Below, piece after piece: positions 33,604-42,074 of a stretch of 55,540 nucleotides of DNA. Where the stretch lies: assembly GCA_012516535.1 (NCBI GenBank), contig JAAYWP010000080.1, positions 1-55,540 of the forward strand, in the 5' to 3' direction. The translations under genes were made by a program, and so were the position numbers. The stretch comes from Syntrophomonadaceae bacterium (GTDB lineage: Bacteria; Bacillota; DSM-12270; Thermacetogeniales; Thermacetogeniaceae). The number at the start of each line of letters is the position of its first letter. Within the stretch, counting starts at the first letter, position 1. The notes under the pieces were generated by a model that was not told the origin of the DNA, made no database searches, and worked only from the letters and a program-made list of their open reading frames with translations.

Positions 33604-34203
33604 TTAATACTCAATTCCTCTTCTGCTGGGAATTCCCTTCTCAAAAGGGTGTTTTATTATTTTCATTTCAGTAACCAGGTCCGCTCGCTGGATCAAGGCC
33701 TGATGGGCATTGCGCCCGGTGAGGACAACTTCTACTAAAGGTGGCTTCCGATCCAATAACTCCAGCACCTCATCCACATGGATGATACCCAGGTGAACAG
33801 CTTGATTTATTTCATCCAAAACAACTATATCGTAATCATCGGAAAGGATCGCCTCCTCAGCTGCCTTAAACCCTATCCGCACCAATCTCTGATGCTCGCT
33901 GTTGTCACCACCCTCCCTAGGAAAACACTTGCCACAGGCCCTGCATTGTTCTTCCCCTTGCCTGAGCAAAGCGCTATACTCGCAGGTGACCCCGTACTGG
34001 CGGAAAGTGATGTTGGGATAAAGTCTTTGTGCAGCAAATAATTCTCCGGTATAGGCTCCTCCTTTTAAAAACTGAATAATGCAAACCTTAAAACCGTGCC
34101 CCACAGCACGCAAGGCCAATCCTAGAGCAGCAGTGGTCTTTCCCTTGCTGTCTCCGGTATACAACTGTACTAACCCCTTAACCAAGCGCGGCCTTGTCAC
34201 CAT
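33604..34203 (-). CDS. cobO: Corrinoid (cob(I)alamin) adenosyltransferase, BtuR/CobO type
   Basis: It adenosylates cobalamin. The 199-residue protein has the P-loop LYTGDSKGKTTAALGLALRAVGHG near residue 16, IIQFLKGG, DIVVLDEINQAVHLG and LTGRNAHQALIQRADLVTEM. Between them lies a cysteine set, CRACGKC near residue 87, which looks able to bind a metal and is not essential in the classical enzyme. It overlaps the ABC ATPase gene by 26 bases, so it belongs to the uptake operon. Confidence 0.94.
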   Translation of the reverse strand: MVTRPRLVKGLVQLYTGDSKGKTTAALGLALRAVGHGFKVCIIQFLKGGAYTGELFAAQRLYPNITFRQYGVTCEYSALLRQGEEQCRACGKCFPREGGDNSEHQRLVRIGFKAAEEAILSDDYDIVVLDEINQAVHLGIIHVDEVLELLDRKPPLVEVVLTGRNAHQALIQRADLVTEMKIIKHPFEKGIPSRRGIEY

Positions 34204-35476
34204 TTTTCACCTTCCTTAAATTCTGCACAGTTCGTAAAACATCCAGTTGATCAGGCAGGAAAAGAAGGCCTTTTTCCTGCAGTTGCCCCACCAGCCTGCT
34301 GGCCTCTCCTCCGGTGTAATCGCGTTCAGTTAAGTGATCAGGATCGATCAGATAACAAAGTTTCCCGAAAGCAAGAAGGGGCTCTAATATCTGGACATTA
34401 GGTAGATTACCCCGTCCGAAGGGTATTTCCAAAAGAAAAACAACATCAGCTTTCATGGCCAACTGGAGATTCTCCTCATACTTCTCCTGGCTGATGGATG
34501 AAAAGGGTTTTTCTTCCACAACCCTCAGCCCCAGCGATCGTGCCACCTCCCAATCGGTATCTTGGATATTCACCACCCCAACTGTTATCTTATATCCCTG
34601 TCTGTTTAGATGCCCCATCAAGCCACCACCAACACCACCCCCACAGATCAGGTGTATATGAAGGGCATCTGTGTCTTCCTTTCGCTCATCTGTTGAGGGC
34701 AGCACCACAATTTGAGGGGCTCCTGTTATCGGATGCCTGATCACCAAAACCTCTGTTTGATAAACCGCTTTTATGTTTTCAGCGGTCAATACTTTTTCCG
34801 GGAGGCCGGCAGCAAAGATTTTTCCCTGATGGAGCATAATCAACTGTTCACAAAACTGTGCTGCCAGGTTCAGATCATGGAGAATGGCAATTACAGTAAT
34901 ACCATGTTTCCTGTTCATTTCTTGGAGCAGAGTAAGCACTTCCAGTTGAGCACTGAGATCAAGGTGAGCAACAGGCTCATCCAGCAGAATGATACTGGGT
35001 TCCTGAGCCAGTGCCCTGGCTAATATTACCCTCTGCCGTTCCCCTCCACTCAATTCCAAAATACTGCGGTCCTTCAGGTGCCAGCAGTTGGCTTTCTCCA
35101 TAGCTGAACGAACAATTTCATAATCATGTTCACTCTCCTGTTCAAAGCGTCCTAAATGAGGGTGTCTCCCCATCATCACCACTTCCATAACGGAAAAGGG
35201 AAAGTTGACCTCAGTTTCCTGTGGCACAACCGCCATCTGCCGGGCCAGATCTCGTCGGGAAAGCCTGGTAAGATCCTCCCCTTTAAAATAGACAACCCCC
35301 TTTGTAGGTTTTAAAGTCGCATCAATTGTTTTGAGAAGGGTTGACTTGCCTGCAGCATTGGGTCCAATAATACCAAAAAAACTACCAGGAGCAACCTCAA
35401 GGTTTACGCCGAACAGGACATTATGTGCGCCATAACTGAATTCAACACCATGTATCTTTATAGCCAGTTCTTGCAA
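34178..35476 (-). CDS. btuD: ABC transporter ATP-binding protein (BtuD/FecE type) with a C-terminal extra domain
   Basis: The first 255 residues are a FecE/BtuD-like ATPase: Walker A IGPNAAGKSTLLK, Q-loop VPQETEV, signature LSGGERQRVILARALAQEP and Walker B IILLDEPVAHLDL. About 180 further residues follow (HLICGGGVGGGLMGHLNRQG, DVVFLLEIPFGRGNLPN), looking like a separate Rossmann-type domain. Its function is unknown, perhaps linked to corrinoid handling. TTG 35476 follows GAGGTG at nine bases; GTG 35488 is too close to that site. The substrate (cobalamin or iron chelate) is taken from the adjacent cobO. Confidence 0.88.
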   Translation of the reverse strand: MQELAIKIHGVEFSYGAHNVLFGVNLEVAPGSFFGIIGPNAAGKSTLLKTIDATLKPTKGVVYFKGEDLTRLSRRDLARQMAVVPQETEVNFPFSVMEVVMMGRHPHLGRFEQESEHDYEIVRSAMEKANCWHLKDRSILELSGGERQRVILARALAQEPSIILLDEPVAHLDLSAQLEVLTLLQEMNRKHGITVIAILHDLNLAAQFCEQLIMLHQGKIFAAGLPEKVLTAENIKAVYQTEVLVIRHPITGAPQIVVLPSTDERKEDTDALHIHLICGGGVGGGLMGHLNRQGYKITVGVVNIQDTDWEVARSLGLRVVEEKPFSSISQEKYEENLQLAMKADVVFLLEIPFGRGNLPNVQILEPLLAFGKLCYLIDPDHLTERDYTGGEASRLVGQLQEKGLLFLPDQLDVLRTVQNLRKVKNGDKAALG

Positions 35477-35519
35477 AACAGCTGTCACCTCTATTTAAGC
35501 GATAGTCAAACAACACTGC

Positions 35520-36560
35520 CTAATAACCGCTGCGTTTTCTATTGCGAAGCAAGTATAGAAAAAAGGGGGCACCCAAAAACGCAGTAACAACACCCACCGG
35601 AAGTTCAACAGGTGCTGTAGCAACTCTGGCTACCAGATCAGCCCAAATTAAAAAAATACCGCCACCCAGTGCACTGACTGGCAGCAGCACCCTGTGGTCA
35701 GGCCCTAATATAAGACGAATTAGGTGAGGAATAATTAATCCTACAAAACCGATGGTACCCGCCAGGGAAACCGCGATACCGGTTAAAAGTGCTGCCAGCA
35801 GCAGTATAATCCTTTTTGTCCTTTCCACAGATATACCCAACTGCCCTGCTGTTTCTTCACCAAAGGTCAGGATGTTTAAATCGCGACCATAGAGACAGAG
35901 CAGAAAAACACCGGCCACCAACAGAGGTAGGGTATAAATAAAATACTCACTCCCCCTTAAGCCTAGGCTTCCCATCAACCAGTATACAATCTGATGCAAA
36001 CTCTCGCCAGCCAGAGTAAGCATATAAGAGAGAATAGCTGACATAAAGGAACTCATCACTACCCCGGCAAGGATCAGGGTCTCCACAGCCATATGGCCGT
36101 CGATTAAAGCCAAACGATAGACCAACAGGGCGGTCAGAAAGGCACCCAAAAAGGCTGCAAAGGGAAGCAAAGCAAATCCAAACAATTCCCCTCCAATAAA
36201 AACAATCACCAGAGCCGCCCCTACCGATGCTCCAGAGGCAACACCGATGGTATAGGGCTCAGCTAAAGGATTGCGCAGCAGCCCCTGCAGTGCTGCTCCT
36301 GCTGTAGCCAGAGCAGCACCAACAAATAAAGCTAATATCACCCGCGGCAAGCGGATCTTATAAATAATCGCGTCAGCAGCGGTTTCCGGTGCGCTGAACC
36401 AGGAAGACAGCCCTGGGATATGGGAAAGCAGCACCTTGACAACCACTGAAGGAGGGGTAGTGGTACTGCCAAGGCTAACCCCAAATATTACTGAAACCAC
36501 TAAGAGAACTAATAGTACAACAATAAGTCTACCTAAACGGGACCGCTTACTGCCATGCAT
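35520..36560 (-). CDS. btuC: FecCD/BtuC-type ABC permease
   Basis: A 346-residue protein with about ten transmembrane helices; PRVILALFVGAALATAGAALQGLLRNPLAEPYTIGVASGASVGAAL and the C-terminal GFVGLIIPHLIRL are the family signatures. ATG 36560 is eight bases after AAGGA; the upstream ATG 36569 is too near. It lies between the binding protein and the ATPase. Vitamin B12 is the likely cargo because cobO follows. Confidence 0.92.
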   Translation of the reverse strand: MHGSKRSRLGRLIVVLLVLLVVSVIFGVSLGSTTTPPSVVVKVLLSHIPGLSSWFSAPETAADAIIYKIRLPRVILALFVGAALATAGAALQGLLRNPLAEPYTIGVASGASVGAALVIVFIGGELFGFALLPFAAFLGAFLTALLVYRLALIDGHMAVETLILAGVVMSSFMSAILSYMLTLAGESLHQIVYWLMGSLGLRGSEYFIYTLPLLVAGVFLLCLYGRDLNILTFGEETAGQLGISVERTKRIILLLAALLTGIAVSLAGTIGFVGLIIPHLIRLILGPDHRVLLPVSALGGGIFLIWADLVARVATAPVELPVGVVTAFLGAPFFLYLLRNRKRSGY

Positions 36561-36577
36561 TATATTCATCCTTATTT

Positions 36578-37519
36578 TCAGTCTTGGAATATTTCAGGGT
36601 ATAAAGCTTTGGCGATCAGTTCTACAGCCAAAGCAGAACGGGGCCCAGGTCTATTCAGGAGATTGGTATCCAATTCATCGATTACCTTCCCCTCCTGAAC
36701 AGCCTTGATCTCCTCCCAGCCTGCTCGTTTTTTGATCTCCTGTTTTATATCCACATAATAGCTATCTGCAGACAATATCACATCAGGATTATTTTTTACT
36801 ACAGCTTCAGAGCTGTACATCTGATAGCCCTTGATATCATCAGCGATGTTGATACCACCAGCCAAAACAACCAATTCATCGACAAAGGTCTCTTTACCAG
36901 CTGTATAAAGGGGATCACTGCCTACCTCAATAAAAACCCTCAGCCTCTCTTCTTGTGGGATCTTGGCCACCTTTTTTTCAACACTGTCAATCTTTTCTTT
37001 CATTTCCCCGATTATTTCCTCACCTTTTTCATTGGTTCCTGTAGCCTTAGCTATCAGTTCGATAGCCCTGTAGACCCCTTCAATGCTTTCCGGATCCAGA
37101 CAGAGAACCGGTATATCTAATTTGCGCAGTTTTTCAACAGCATCATCATTGAGTATTCCCTTGGCCAATACCAGATCTGGCTCTGAAGCAACAATAGCCT
37201 CTACATTCCCTTTCAGATCACCGATCTTAGGCTTATCCTTGGCCTCCTCAGGGTAATCACAATAGCTAGTAACACCCACAACTTTTTCACCCAGGCCAAG
37301 AGCAAAAAGAATTTCAGTGTTGCTGGGAGTAAGCGAAACTATTCGTTCAGGATAATGATCGAGTTTCACTTGGTTCCCAAAATCATCTGTGACCACAATA
37401 TCAACAGTCTGCTCATCAGTTTTAGACTGTTTTTGCTCATCTGCTGTCCCACAACCTACCATAAAGAAAAGAAAACACATGATGACTAAAAGGTAAAAAA
37501 CGGTTTTTCTATTATACAA
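36578..37519 (-). CDS. btuF: Substrate-binding lipoprotein of the corrinoid/iron transporter
   Basis: A lipoprotein with signal helix YLLVIMCFLFFMVGC (lipobox cysteine near residue 23) and a Peripla_BP_2 domain: PERIVSLTPSNTEILFALGLGEKVVGVTSYCDYP, GNVEAIVASEPDLVLA and the C-terminal SALAVELIAKALYPE. The open frame begins at 37540, but AAAGGAG lies inside that stretch; TTG 37519 (313 residues) or TTG 37525 is more likely. It is 35 bases or fewer after rluB with no room for a B12 riboswitch. Confidence 0.9.
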   Translation of the reverse strand: MYNRKTVFYLLVIMCFLFFMVGCGTADEQKQSKTDEQTVDIVVTDDFGNQVKLDHYPERIVSLTPSNTEILFALGLGEKVVGVTSYCDYPEEAKDKPKIGDLKGNVEAIVASEPDLVLAKGILNDDAVEKLRKLDIPVLCLDPESIEGVYRAIELIAKATGTNEKGEEIIGEMKEKIDSVEKKVAKIPQEERLRVFIEVGSDPLYTAGKETFVDELVVLAGGINIADDIKGYQMYSSEAVVKNNPDVILSADSYYVDIKQEIKKRAGWEEIKAVQEGKVIDELDTNLLNRPGPRSALAVELIAKALYPEIFQD

Positions 37520-37554
37520 GATCAAATTTCTCCTTTCCAAACGGCTTATTTATC

Positions 37555-38292
37555 CTAATTTCTCCGCCGGTTATGGGTTTCCTGCCTGACTGCCATTGTT
37601 TTTAGTTTTTGCACCTCATCACTGGTAAGAAAGCGGTATTCACCCACCTGCAGCCCATCAAGATTTAAAAAAGCAAGACTCTTGCGCTCCAATTCAACCA
37701 CAGGATGGCCTATGAACTCACACATTCTGCGAACCTGACGCTTTCTCCCCTCCCGCAGGCTGATCTCCAACAGACACCTGTTGTTGGGCCTCATCCCAAG
37801 CAAACTCACTTTGGCTGGCAATGTTTTCCCTTCGGGGAGAGGCACCCCCCTTCTCAGCAGGTTAAGAGCATCAGGAGATGGCCTCCCCTCCACAAGCGCA
37901 TGATAGGTTTTCCAAACACCAAAACGGGGATGGGTCAAAAGATAGGCCAATTCCCCGTCATCGGTCAGCAGCAACAGCCCGCTGGTTTGAGAATCCAATC
38001 TCCCCACAGGATAAAGGCGGACCCCTGAAAGAGGCACCAAATCTGTTACCTTTGGCCTGCCCTGAGGGTCCTTAACTGTGGATACATAACCTTTTGGTTT
38101 GTAGAGCAACACATAAGTGTGCTTTTCCGGAAATTGTATCTCTTTACCATCAACCAATATTTTATCATGCTCTGGGTCAACCTTCATTCCCAGTGTAGCA
38201 AACCGATCATTGACCAGGACCCTTTGGGCACGGATCAGTTCCTCACAGTAGCGGCGTGATCCTATTCCTGCCTGAGCTAATACTTTCTGCAA
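37555..38292 (-). CDS. rluB: 23S rRNA pseudouridine synthase, RluB/RsuA family
   Basis: An S4 RNA-binding domain (KVLAQAGIGSRRYCEELI) precedes a synthase domain with the catalytic aspartate in YPVGRLDSQTSGLLLLTDDG near residue 100 and the LREGRKRQVRRMCEFIGHPV motif. Length is 245 residues from TTG 38292. Family members usually begin two residues earlier (M-x-RLQKVLA). Upstream codons are in frame to a TGA, and an ATC at about 38307 sits five bases after GTGAGG, so a non-canonical start is possible. A -10-like TATAAT is at 38419-38424 with a poor -35. Confidence 0.92.
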   Translation of the reverse strand: MQKVLAQAGIGSRRYCEELIRAQRVLVNDRFATLGMKVDPEHDKILVDGKEIQFPEKHTYVLLYKPKGYVSTVKDPQGRPKVTDLVPLSGVRLYPVGRLDSQTSGLLLLTDDGELAYLLTHPRFGVWKTYHALVEGRPSPDALNLLRRGVPLPEGKTLPAKVSLLGMRPNNRCLLEISLREGRKRQVRRMCEFIGHPVVELERKSLAFLNLDGLQVGEYRFLTSDEVQKLKTMAVRQETHNRRRN

Positions 38293-38329
38293 ACGCTGTA
38301 AAGCGATTTCTGCCTCACCACCTCAAGAT

Positions 38330-38354
38330 AGTGTTGTAGTACCAACACTTTTTT
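38330..38354 (+). terminator. Plus-oriented hairpin with T-run upstream of rluB
   Basis: AGTGTTG (38330-38336), loop TAGTAC and CAACACT (38343-38349), followed by TTTTTT reading in the plus direction. No plus-strand gene lies before it. On the minus strand the run is A-rich and precedes the hairpin, so it would not act as a classical terminator there. It could end an antisense transcript from rluB or be a leader structure. Confidence 0.55.
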
Positions 38355-38438
38355 CGACTTTATCTTAGTTTACCCTGCCAAATACTATCTATATTTCACA
38401 TTAAAACCATCGTTAACTATTATAACCTAAGGGGAAAC

Positions 38439-38975
38439 TCAGGAAAACATCAGATGACAGATAAACAAAGAGGCAAATAGCCCTGTGAGATCAGCTAACA
38501 GCCCTAAATGCACTGCATGACGGTAACGTCTAATACCCACAGAGCCAAAGTAGACCGTTAATACAAAAAAAGTAGTATCGGTGGTACCTTGCATAACAGA
38601 TGCCAGCCTTCCGATAAATGAGTCAGGGCCATGATTTTGGATCAACTCAATAGCCAACCCCAGAGCACTGCTGCCTGACAGGGGCCTCATTATAGCAAGG
38701 GGAAGCACCTCAGAGGGAAAGCCGATCACACCCAGAACAGGTGAAAAAAGCTGAACAAAAAGATCCATCGCTCCAGATGCTCTAAAGATCTTGATAGCCA
38801 CAAACATTGCTACCAAATAAGGGATAATCCGAACCGCTATTTGAAAACCCTCTGCAGCCCCTTGAATAAATGCCTCATAAACCGGAATGCGGCGCAGGCA
38901 ACCAACAAGGAGAAAAATAAAAAATAGAAATGGTATTGCCCAACGGGAGACCTCATTTAATATTTGTTCAATCAT
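38439..38975 (-). CDS. spmB: Spore maturation protein B
   Basis: SpmB and SpmA are membrane proteins needed for spore core dehydration. The 178-residue protein begins MIEQILNEVSRWAIPFLF and has the gate-like helices, GFPSEVLPLAIMRPLSGSSALG and MQGTTDTTFFVLTVYFGSVGI. ATG 38975 overlaps the spmA TGA by four bases (ATGA) and follows GGGAGGAAGGG, so I prefer it to GTG 38993. Confidence 0.94.
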   Translation of the reverse strand: MIEQILNEVSRWAIPFLFFIFLLVGCLRRIPVYEAFIQGAAEGFQIAVRIIPYLVAMFVAIKIFRASGAMDLFVQLFSPVLGVIGFPSEVLPLAIMRPLSGSSALGLAIELIQNHGPDSFIGRLASVMQGTTDTTFFVLTVYFGSVGIRRYRHAVHLGLLADLTGLFASLFICHLMFS

Positions 38976-39574
38976 CTTCCCTTCCTCCCACACCTGGCTC
39001 TGAGGAAGTTGCGCCAGCAGTAATCAACAGAAAGAACCAGCAGCATTGAAAAACCGGTAGCAAGAACAGTGGGGCCAACGATCTCTGTGGGGCTGGCAGA
39101 ACCTGCTGCTACACGCGCTCCCACAATAGTAGCAGGAACAAGCGTAATACAGGAGGTATTGGCTGCCAAAAAAGTACACATAGCATCGGTTGCTGTATCA
39201 GGGCGGGGGTTAAGTTTCTGCAGTTCCTCCATTGCTTTAAGTCCAAAGGGTGTGGCAGCATTGCCCAACCCCAGGATATTAGCACTGATGTTCATTAAAA
39301 TAGCACCCAGAGCCGGATGGTTTGGAGGCACTTCGGGAAAAAGAAGGCGAGTTAATGGCTGCAATAAACGGGATAGCAGCTTGACCAGCCCTGCCTGCCG
39401 GGCAATTTCCAGCATCCCCAACCAAAGGGTCATCAAGCCGATCAGATCCAAACAAACCTGTACACCTTCATTAGCTGCTGAAAAACAGGTTTCGGTAACC
39501 AGATCGATCCTCCCGTTAAAGGCAGCAGCAATAAGACCGGTCAATATTAAAAAAAGCCAAATCAGGTTGAGCAT
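38972..39574 (-). CDS. spmA: Spore maturation protein A
   Basis: A 200-residue nucleoside-recognition-domain membrane protein, partner of SpmB. Family segments are LDLIGLMTLWLGMLEIARQAGLV, LGAILMNISANILGLGNAATPFGLKAMEELQ and AANTSCITLVPATIVGARVAAGS. ATG follows GGAGGAGGG. It lies 104 bases after dacF, as in B. subtilis, where dacB-spmA-spmB form an operon in the mother cell. Confidence 0.95.
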   Translation of the reverse strand: MLNLIWLFLILTGLIAAAFNGRIDLVTETCFSAANEGVQVCLDLIGLMTLWLGMLEIARQAGLVKLLSRLLQPLTRLLFPEVPPNHPALGAILMNISANILGLGNAATPFGLKAMEELQKLNPRPDTATDAMCTFLAANTSCITLVPATIVGARVAAGSASPTEIVGPTVLATGFSMLLVLSVDYCWRNFLRARCGRKGR

Positions 39575-39678
39575 TTATTTTCCCTCCTCCAGTTGCTTCC
39601 TCTTTCACCTTTATGTAGGAGGTCAAATAAATAGACCTGAACTCGGCTTTTTAATAAATACCATATATTGTTAGAATG

Positions 39679-40833
39679 CTAGGAAAAAAGTGACTTGAAC
39701 CAGTTAAAGAATCTCTTCCAGATAGGAGGTTTTTTAGGCACTTCTTCTTGCGCCAAATAATCTATTTCTATTAATTCCTTACCATTTAAAAGGACCCTGC
39801 CTTTACCAACTACTTCACCCTTTTTCACAGGCGCTACCAGCTGATCAGCTATTTCCAATTTAAATGAAAGCTGTTCCTTTTCCTCGGGAAGTAGCGCTAC
39901 AACAACCTCCTGCTCCGGCATAATGCTGACTGATGTTTTGGTTCCCCTTTTTACTTTTACATCGGGAACCTGTTTCGCTTCCTCAACAACTACAGCTTCA
40001 AAATTATTGAACCCATAATCCAACAGCTTTTGAGTATCATCATAAATATTGGGGGAGTTCATAACAGCAGTGATCAGCTTTAAATTTCCACGCTGGGCAG
40101 CTCCCACCAGGCACAAACCTGCTCCACTGGTATAACCTGTTTTCACACCGCGAGCACCCTTATATGTTGTAAGCAGTTTATTTCTGTTATAAAGATACCG
40201 ATCCCAGGGGTGACCTGGCCAGGGTACAGACCTTTCCATAGTTGTTACTACATTGCTAAAAAGTTCATTGGATAAACCCTCCCGAGCTAAAAGAGCCAGA
40301 TCGTAGGCGCTGCTGTAATGACCATCAGCATCAAGACCATGGGAATTAACAAAATGAGTGTTATTTAAGTTTAACTCCCTGGCCCGTTTGTTCATCAGTT
40401 CAACGAATTTTTCTTCACTTCCTGCTACACTTTCCGCTAGAGCCACAGCCGCATCATTGGCAGAAGCCAGCATCAGAGCATAGAGCAGATCCTCTCTGGT
40501 CAAAACCTCCCCTTCCTCCAGCCAGATGGAGCATTCTCCTGTTTCTGCGGCATGTTTGCTGATCTTGACTTCCTTGTCTAAATCCCCATTTTCAATTACC
40601 AAAAGGCAGGTCATCATCTTGGTGGTGCTGGCCTGGGGCAATCTCTGATGGGGGTTTTTTGCAAAAAGCACCCGACCAGAGCTTTCATCAATTAAGACAG
40701 CAGCCTTTGCTTGTATATCCGGTTCCCCAGTACCAGCCTCAACTTGAGGTAAACAGAATAGTTGGAAAACGAGCAGAAAGATTACAACAAACAACAGACA
40801 AGATCTGGTAATAGAAATCCTACCACATATCAT
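39679..40833 (-). CDS. dacF: D-alanyl-D-alanine carboxypeptidase, sporulation (DacF/DacB) type
   Basis: It trims the terminal D-alanine of peptidoglycan; near spmAB it is probably used for spore cortex. A signal peptide (residues about 10-33, ending QVEA) is followed by the penicillin-binding fold: STTKMM (SxxK serine near 69), SAND near 128 and KTGYTSG near 231. A C-terminal PBP5-like beta domain (SVSIMPEQEVVVALL) and an amphipathic tail (PPIWKRFFNWFKSLF) complete it at 384 residues. Confidence 0.94.
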   Translation of the reverse strand: MICGRISITRSCLLFVVIFLLVFQLFCLPQVEAGTGEPDIQAKAAVLIDESSGRVLFAKNPHQRLPQASTTKMMTCLLVIENGDLDKEVKISKHAAETGECSIWLEEGEVLTREDLLYALMLASANDAAVALAESVAGSEEKFVELMNKRARELNLNNTHFVNSHGLDADGHYSSAYDLALLAREGLSNELFSNVVTTMERSVPWPGHPWDRYLYNRNKLLTTYKGARGVKTGYTSGAGLCLVGAAQRGNLKLITAVMNSPNIYDDTQKLLDYGFNNFEAVVVEEAKQVPDVKVKRGTKTSVSIMPEQEVVVALLPEEKEQLSFKLEIADQLVAPVKKGEVVGKGRVLLNGKELIEIDYLAQEEVPKKPPIWKRFFNWFKSLFS

Positions 40834-40898
40834 CTTCCAGTTTCACTCCCAAAAATGAATAATTCGCCAAGAAAAATAAGTTCCCAGCTTTGATCACT

Positions 40899-40925
40899 AA
40901 AAAAAACCCTTCAATAAGATGAAGG
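40899..40925 (-). terminator. Terminator of ytfJ
   Basis: CCTTCA (40908-40913), 6-base loop and TGAAGG (40920-40925), followed by TTTTTTTT on the minus strand. It lies 24 bases after the ytfJ stop and separates it from dacF. Confidence 0.88.
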
Positions 40926-40948
40926 AGTTTTACTTAAATAGATTGCTG

Positions 40949-41371
40949 TTATATTGCTGGGTTCTGCTGTGGAGGATGTTGTTCCTGCTGCTGTTTCTGC
41001 TGCATCATTAACTGGATCTTGTCCATTATTTCAGGTGCAAGGTCAACCAGACGATCAGCTATTGGGTTACCATCAACAGGCAGCAGTCGAATCTGATTTT
41101 GTCCTACCACAAGAAAACCGACTGGTCGCACTGATACACCTCCACCGCTTCCTCCGCCAAAGGGCAGTTCTCCCTGGCCGCGCCCCCCTTCTCCATTGGG
41201 ATGGTAGTCGGCACCACCGGCAGCAAAGCCGCAGGAAACCCGGGAAACAGGCATAATGACACTGCCATCAGGTGTTTCGACAGGATCGCCAACAATGGTG
41301 TTCACATCAATCATGTCCTTAATGCTCTCCATAGCAGTTTTCATCAGAGTTTCAATGGGATGGTCCGCCAA
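40949..41371 (-). CDS. ytfJ: GerW family sporulation protein (YtfJ)
   Basis: A 140-residue protein with GDPVETPDGSVIMPVSRVSCGFAAGGADY, followed by a glycine-rich part (GRGQGELPFGGGSGGGVSVRPVGFLVV), the GerW hallmarks, and a glutamine-rich tail (MMQQKQQQEQHPPQQ). YtfJ acts in germination in Bacillus. TTG 41371 follows GAGGTGACAGGAT. It is six bases from the DUF2953 gene, and the pair is conserved in Clostridia. Confidence 0.92.
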   Translation of the reverse strand: MADHPIETLMKTAMESIKDMIDVNTIVGDPVETPDGSVIMPVSRVSCGFAAGGADYHPNGEGGRGQGELPFGGGSGGGVSVRPVGFLVVGQNQIRLLPVDGNPIADRLVDLAPEIMDKIQLMMQQKQQQEQHPPQQNPAI

Positions 41372-41377
41372 ATCCTG

Positions 41378-42010
41378 TCACCTCTTCTTATTTTCCCATA
41401 TTGTTTGAAGCAGCCAGATGAAAAAACGACTTAACGTAACTATAATATGACCCAAACGAGTTTTAAATATACAGTGTAAACAGCTAGTGAAGCAACTCTT
41501 ACCAAAGTGGGGGATAACGCAGACACTCACATTATCTTGTTCAATCCTCATAGAGCGGGACATATATCCCAAAACTGCCCCTTTTCCGGCCCAGGTCAAT
41601 CCTACAGCCATACCGGTCAGTGCATAATCCTGGAAGCCCAATTCCGTTTCCCAATGAAGCTGTTTGCAGCTGCTTTTTTCCAAAAAGCCCTTCAGATAAT
41701 AGAGCAGATTTCGGTAGTGGTAATAAGCTCTCAACAGATCTCGTGATGTTCGGGGAAATTGCAGCCGCCCCCTAAATAACCTTTCAAAAGGAGTACCAAT
41801 TTTTGTTTTCTCCAGTATAGCTAATCTATGTCCCCCATAATGACCGTTCTGCCCAGAAACCTTTCTTCCGATAGCTATTCTTCCCCCAAGGAATTCCAAT
41901 CTGATTAAAAGTGAGTGACCATTTGACCATCCTTGATAAAAAAAATGGACCTCTACAGGCAAGATCCCCAAAAATAGCATAATCAAGAGGATGATTAACA
42001 AGATATGCAA
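41378..42010 (-). CDS. DUF2953 membrane-associated protein
   Basis: A 210-residue protein with an N-terminal hydrophobic helix (HILLIILLIMLFLGILPVEVHF) and the DUF2953 core (LGFQDYALTGMAVGLTWAGKGAVLGYMSRSM). The function is unknown; the family sits beside ytfJ in spore-formers. TTG 42010 follows GAGGTG; the longer frame to TTG 42067 has no ribosome site. The gene lies between scpB and ytfJ. Confidence 0.8.
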   Translation of the reverse strand: MHILLIILLIMLFLGILPVEVHFFYQGWSNGHSLLIRLEFLGGRIAIGRKVSGQNGHYGGHRLAILEKTKIGTPFERLFRGRLQFPRTSRDLLRAYYHYRNLLYYLKGFLEKSSCKQLHWETELGFQDYALTGMAVGLTWAGKGAVLGYMSRSMRIEQDNVSVCVIPHFGKSCFTSCLHCIFKTRLGHIIVTLSRFFIWLLQTIWENKKR

Positions 42011-42074
42011 CAATAACACCTCACAACTGCCTGCATGGTCCTTAATAACTTTTGCGCTCAAGCTCAATAATATA

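Noticed and set aside
37541-37554. Cobalamin riboswitch before btuF
   Set aside because: The gap from rluB is far too short and no B12-box is seen.
39069-39674. 201-codon plus-strand frame
   Set aside because: It is antisense to spmA and lacks any recognised motif or ribosome site.
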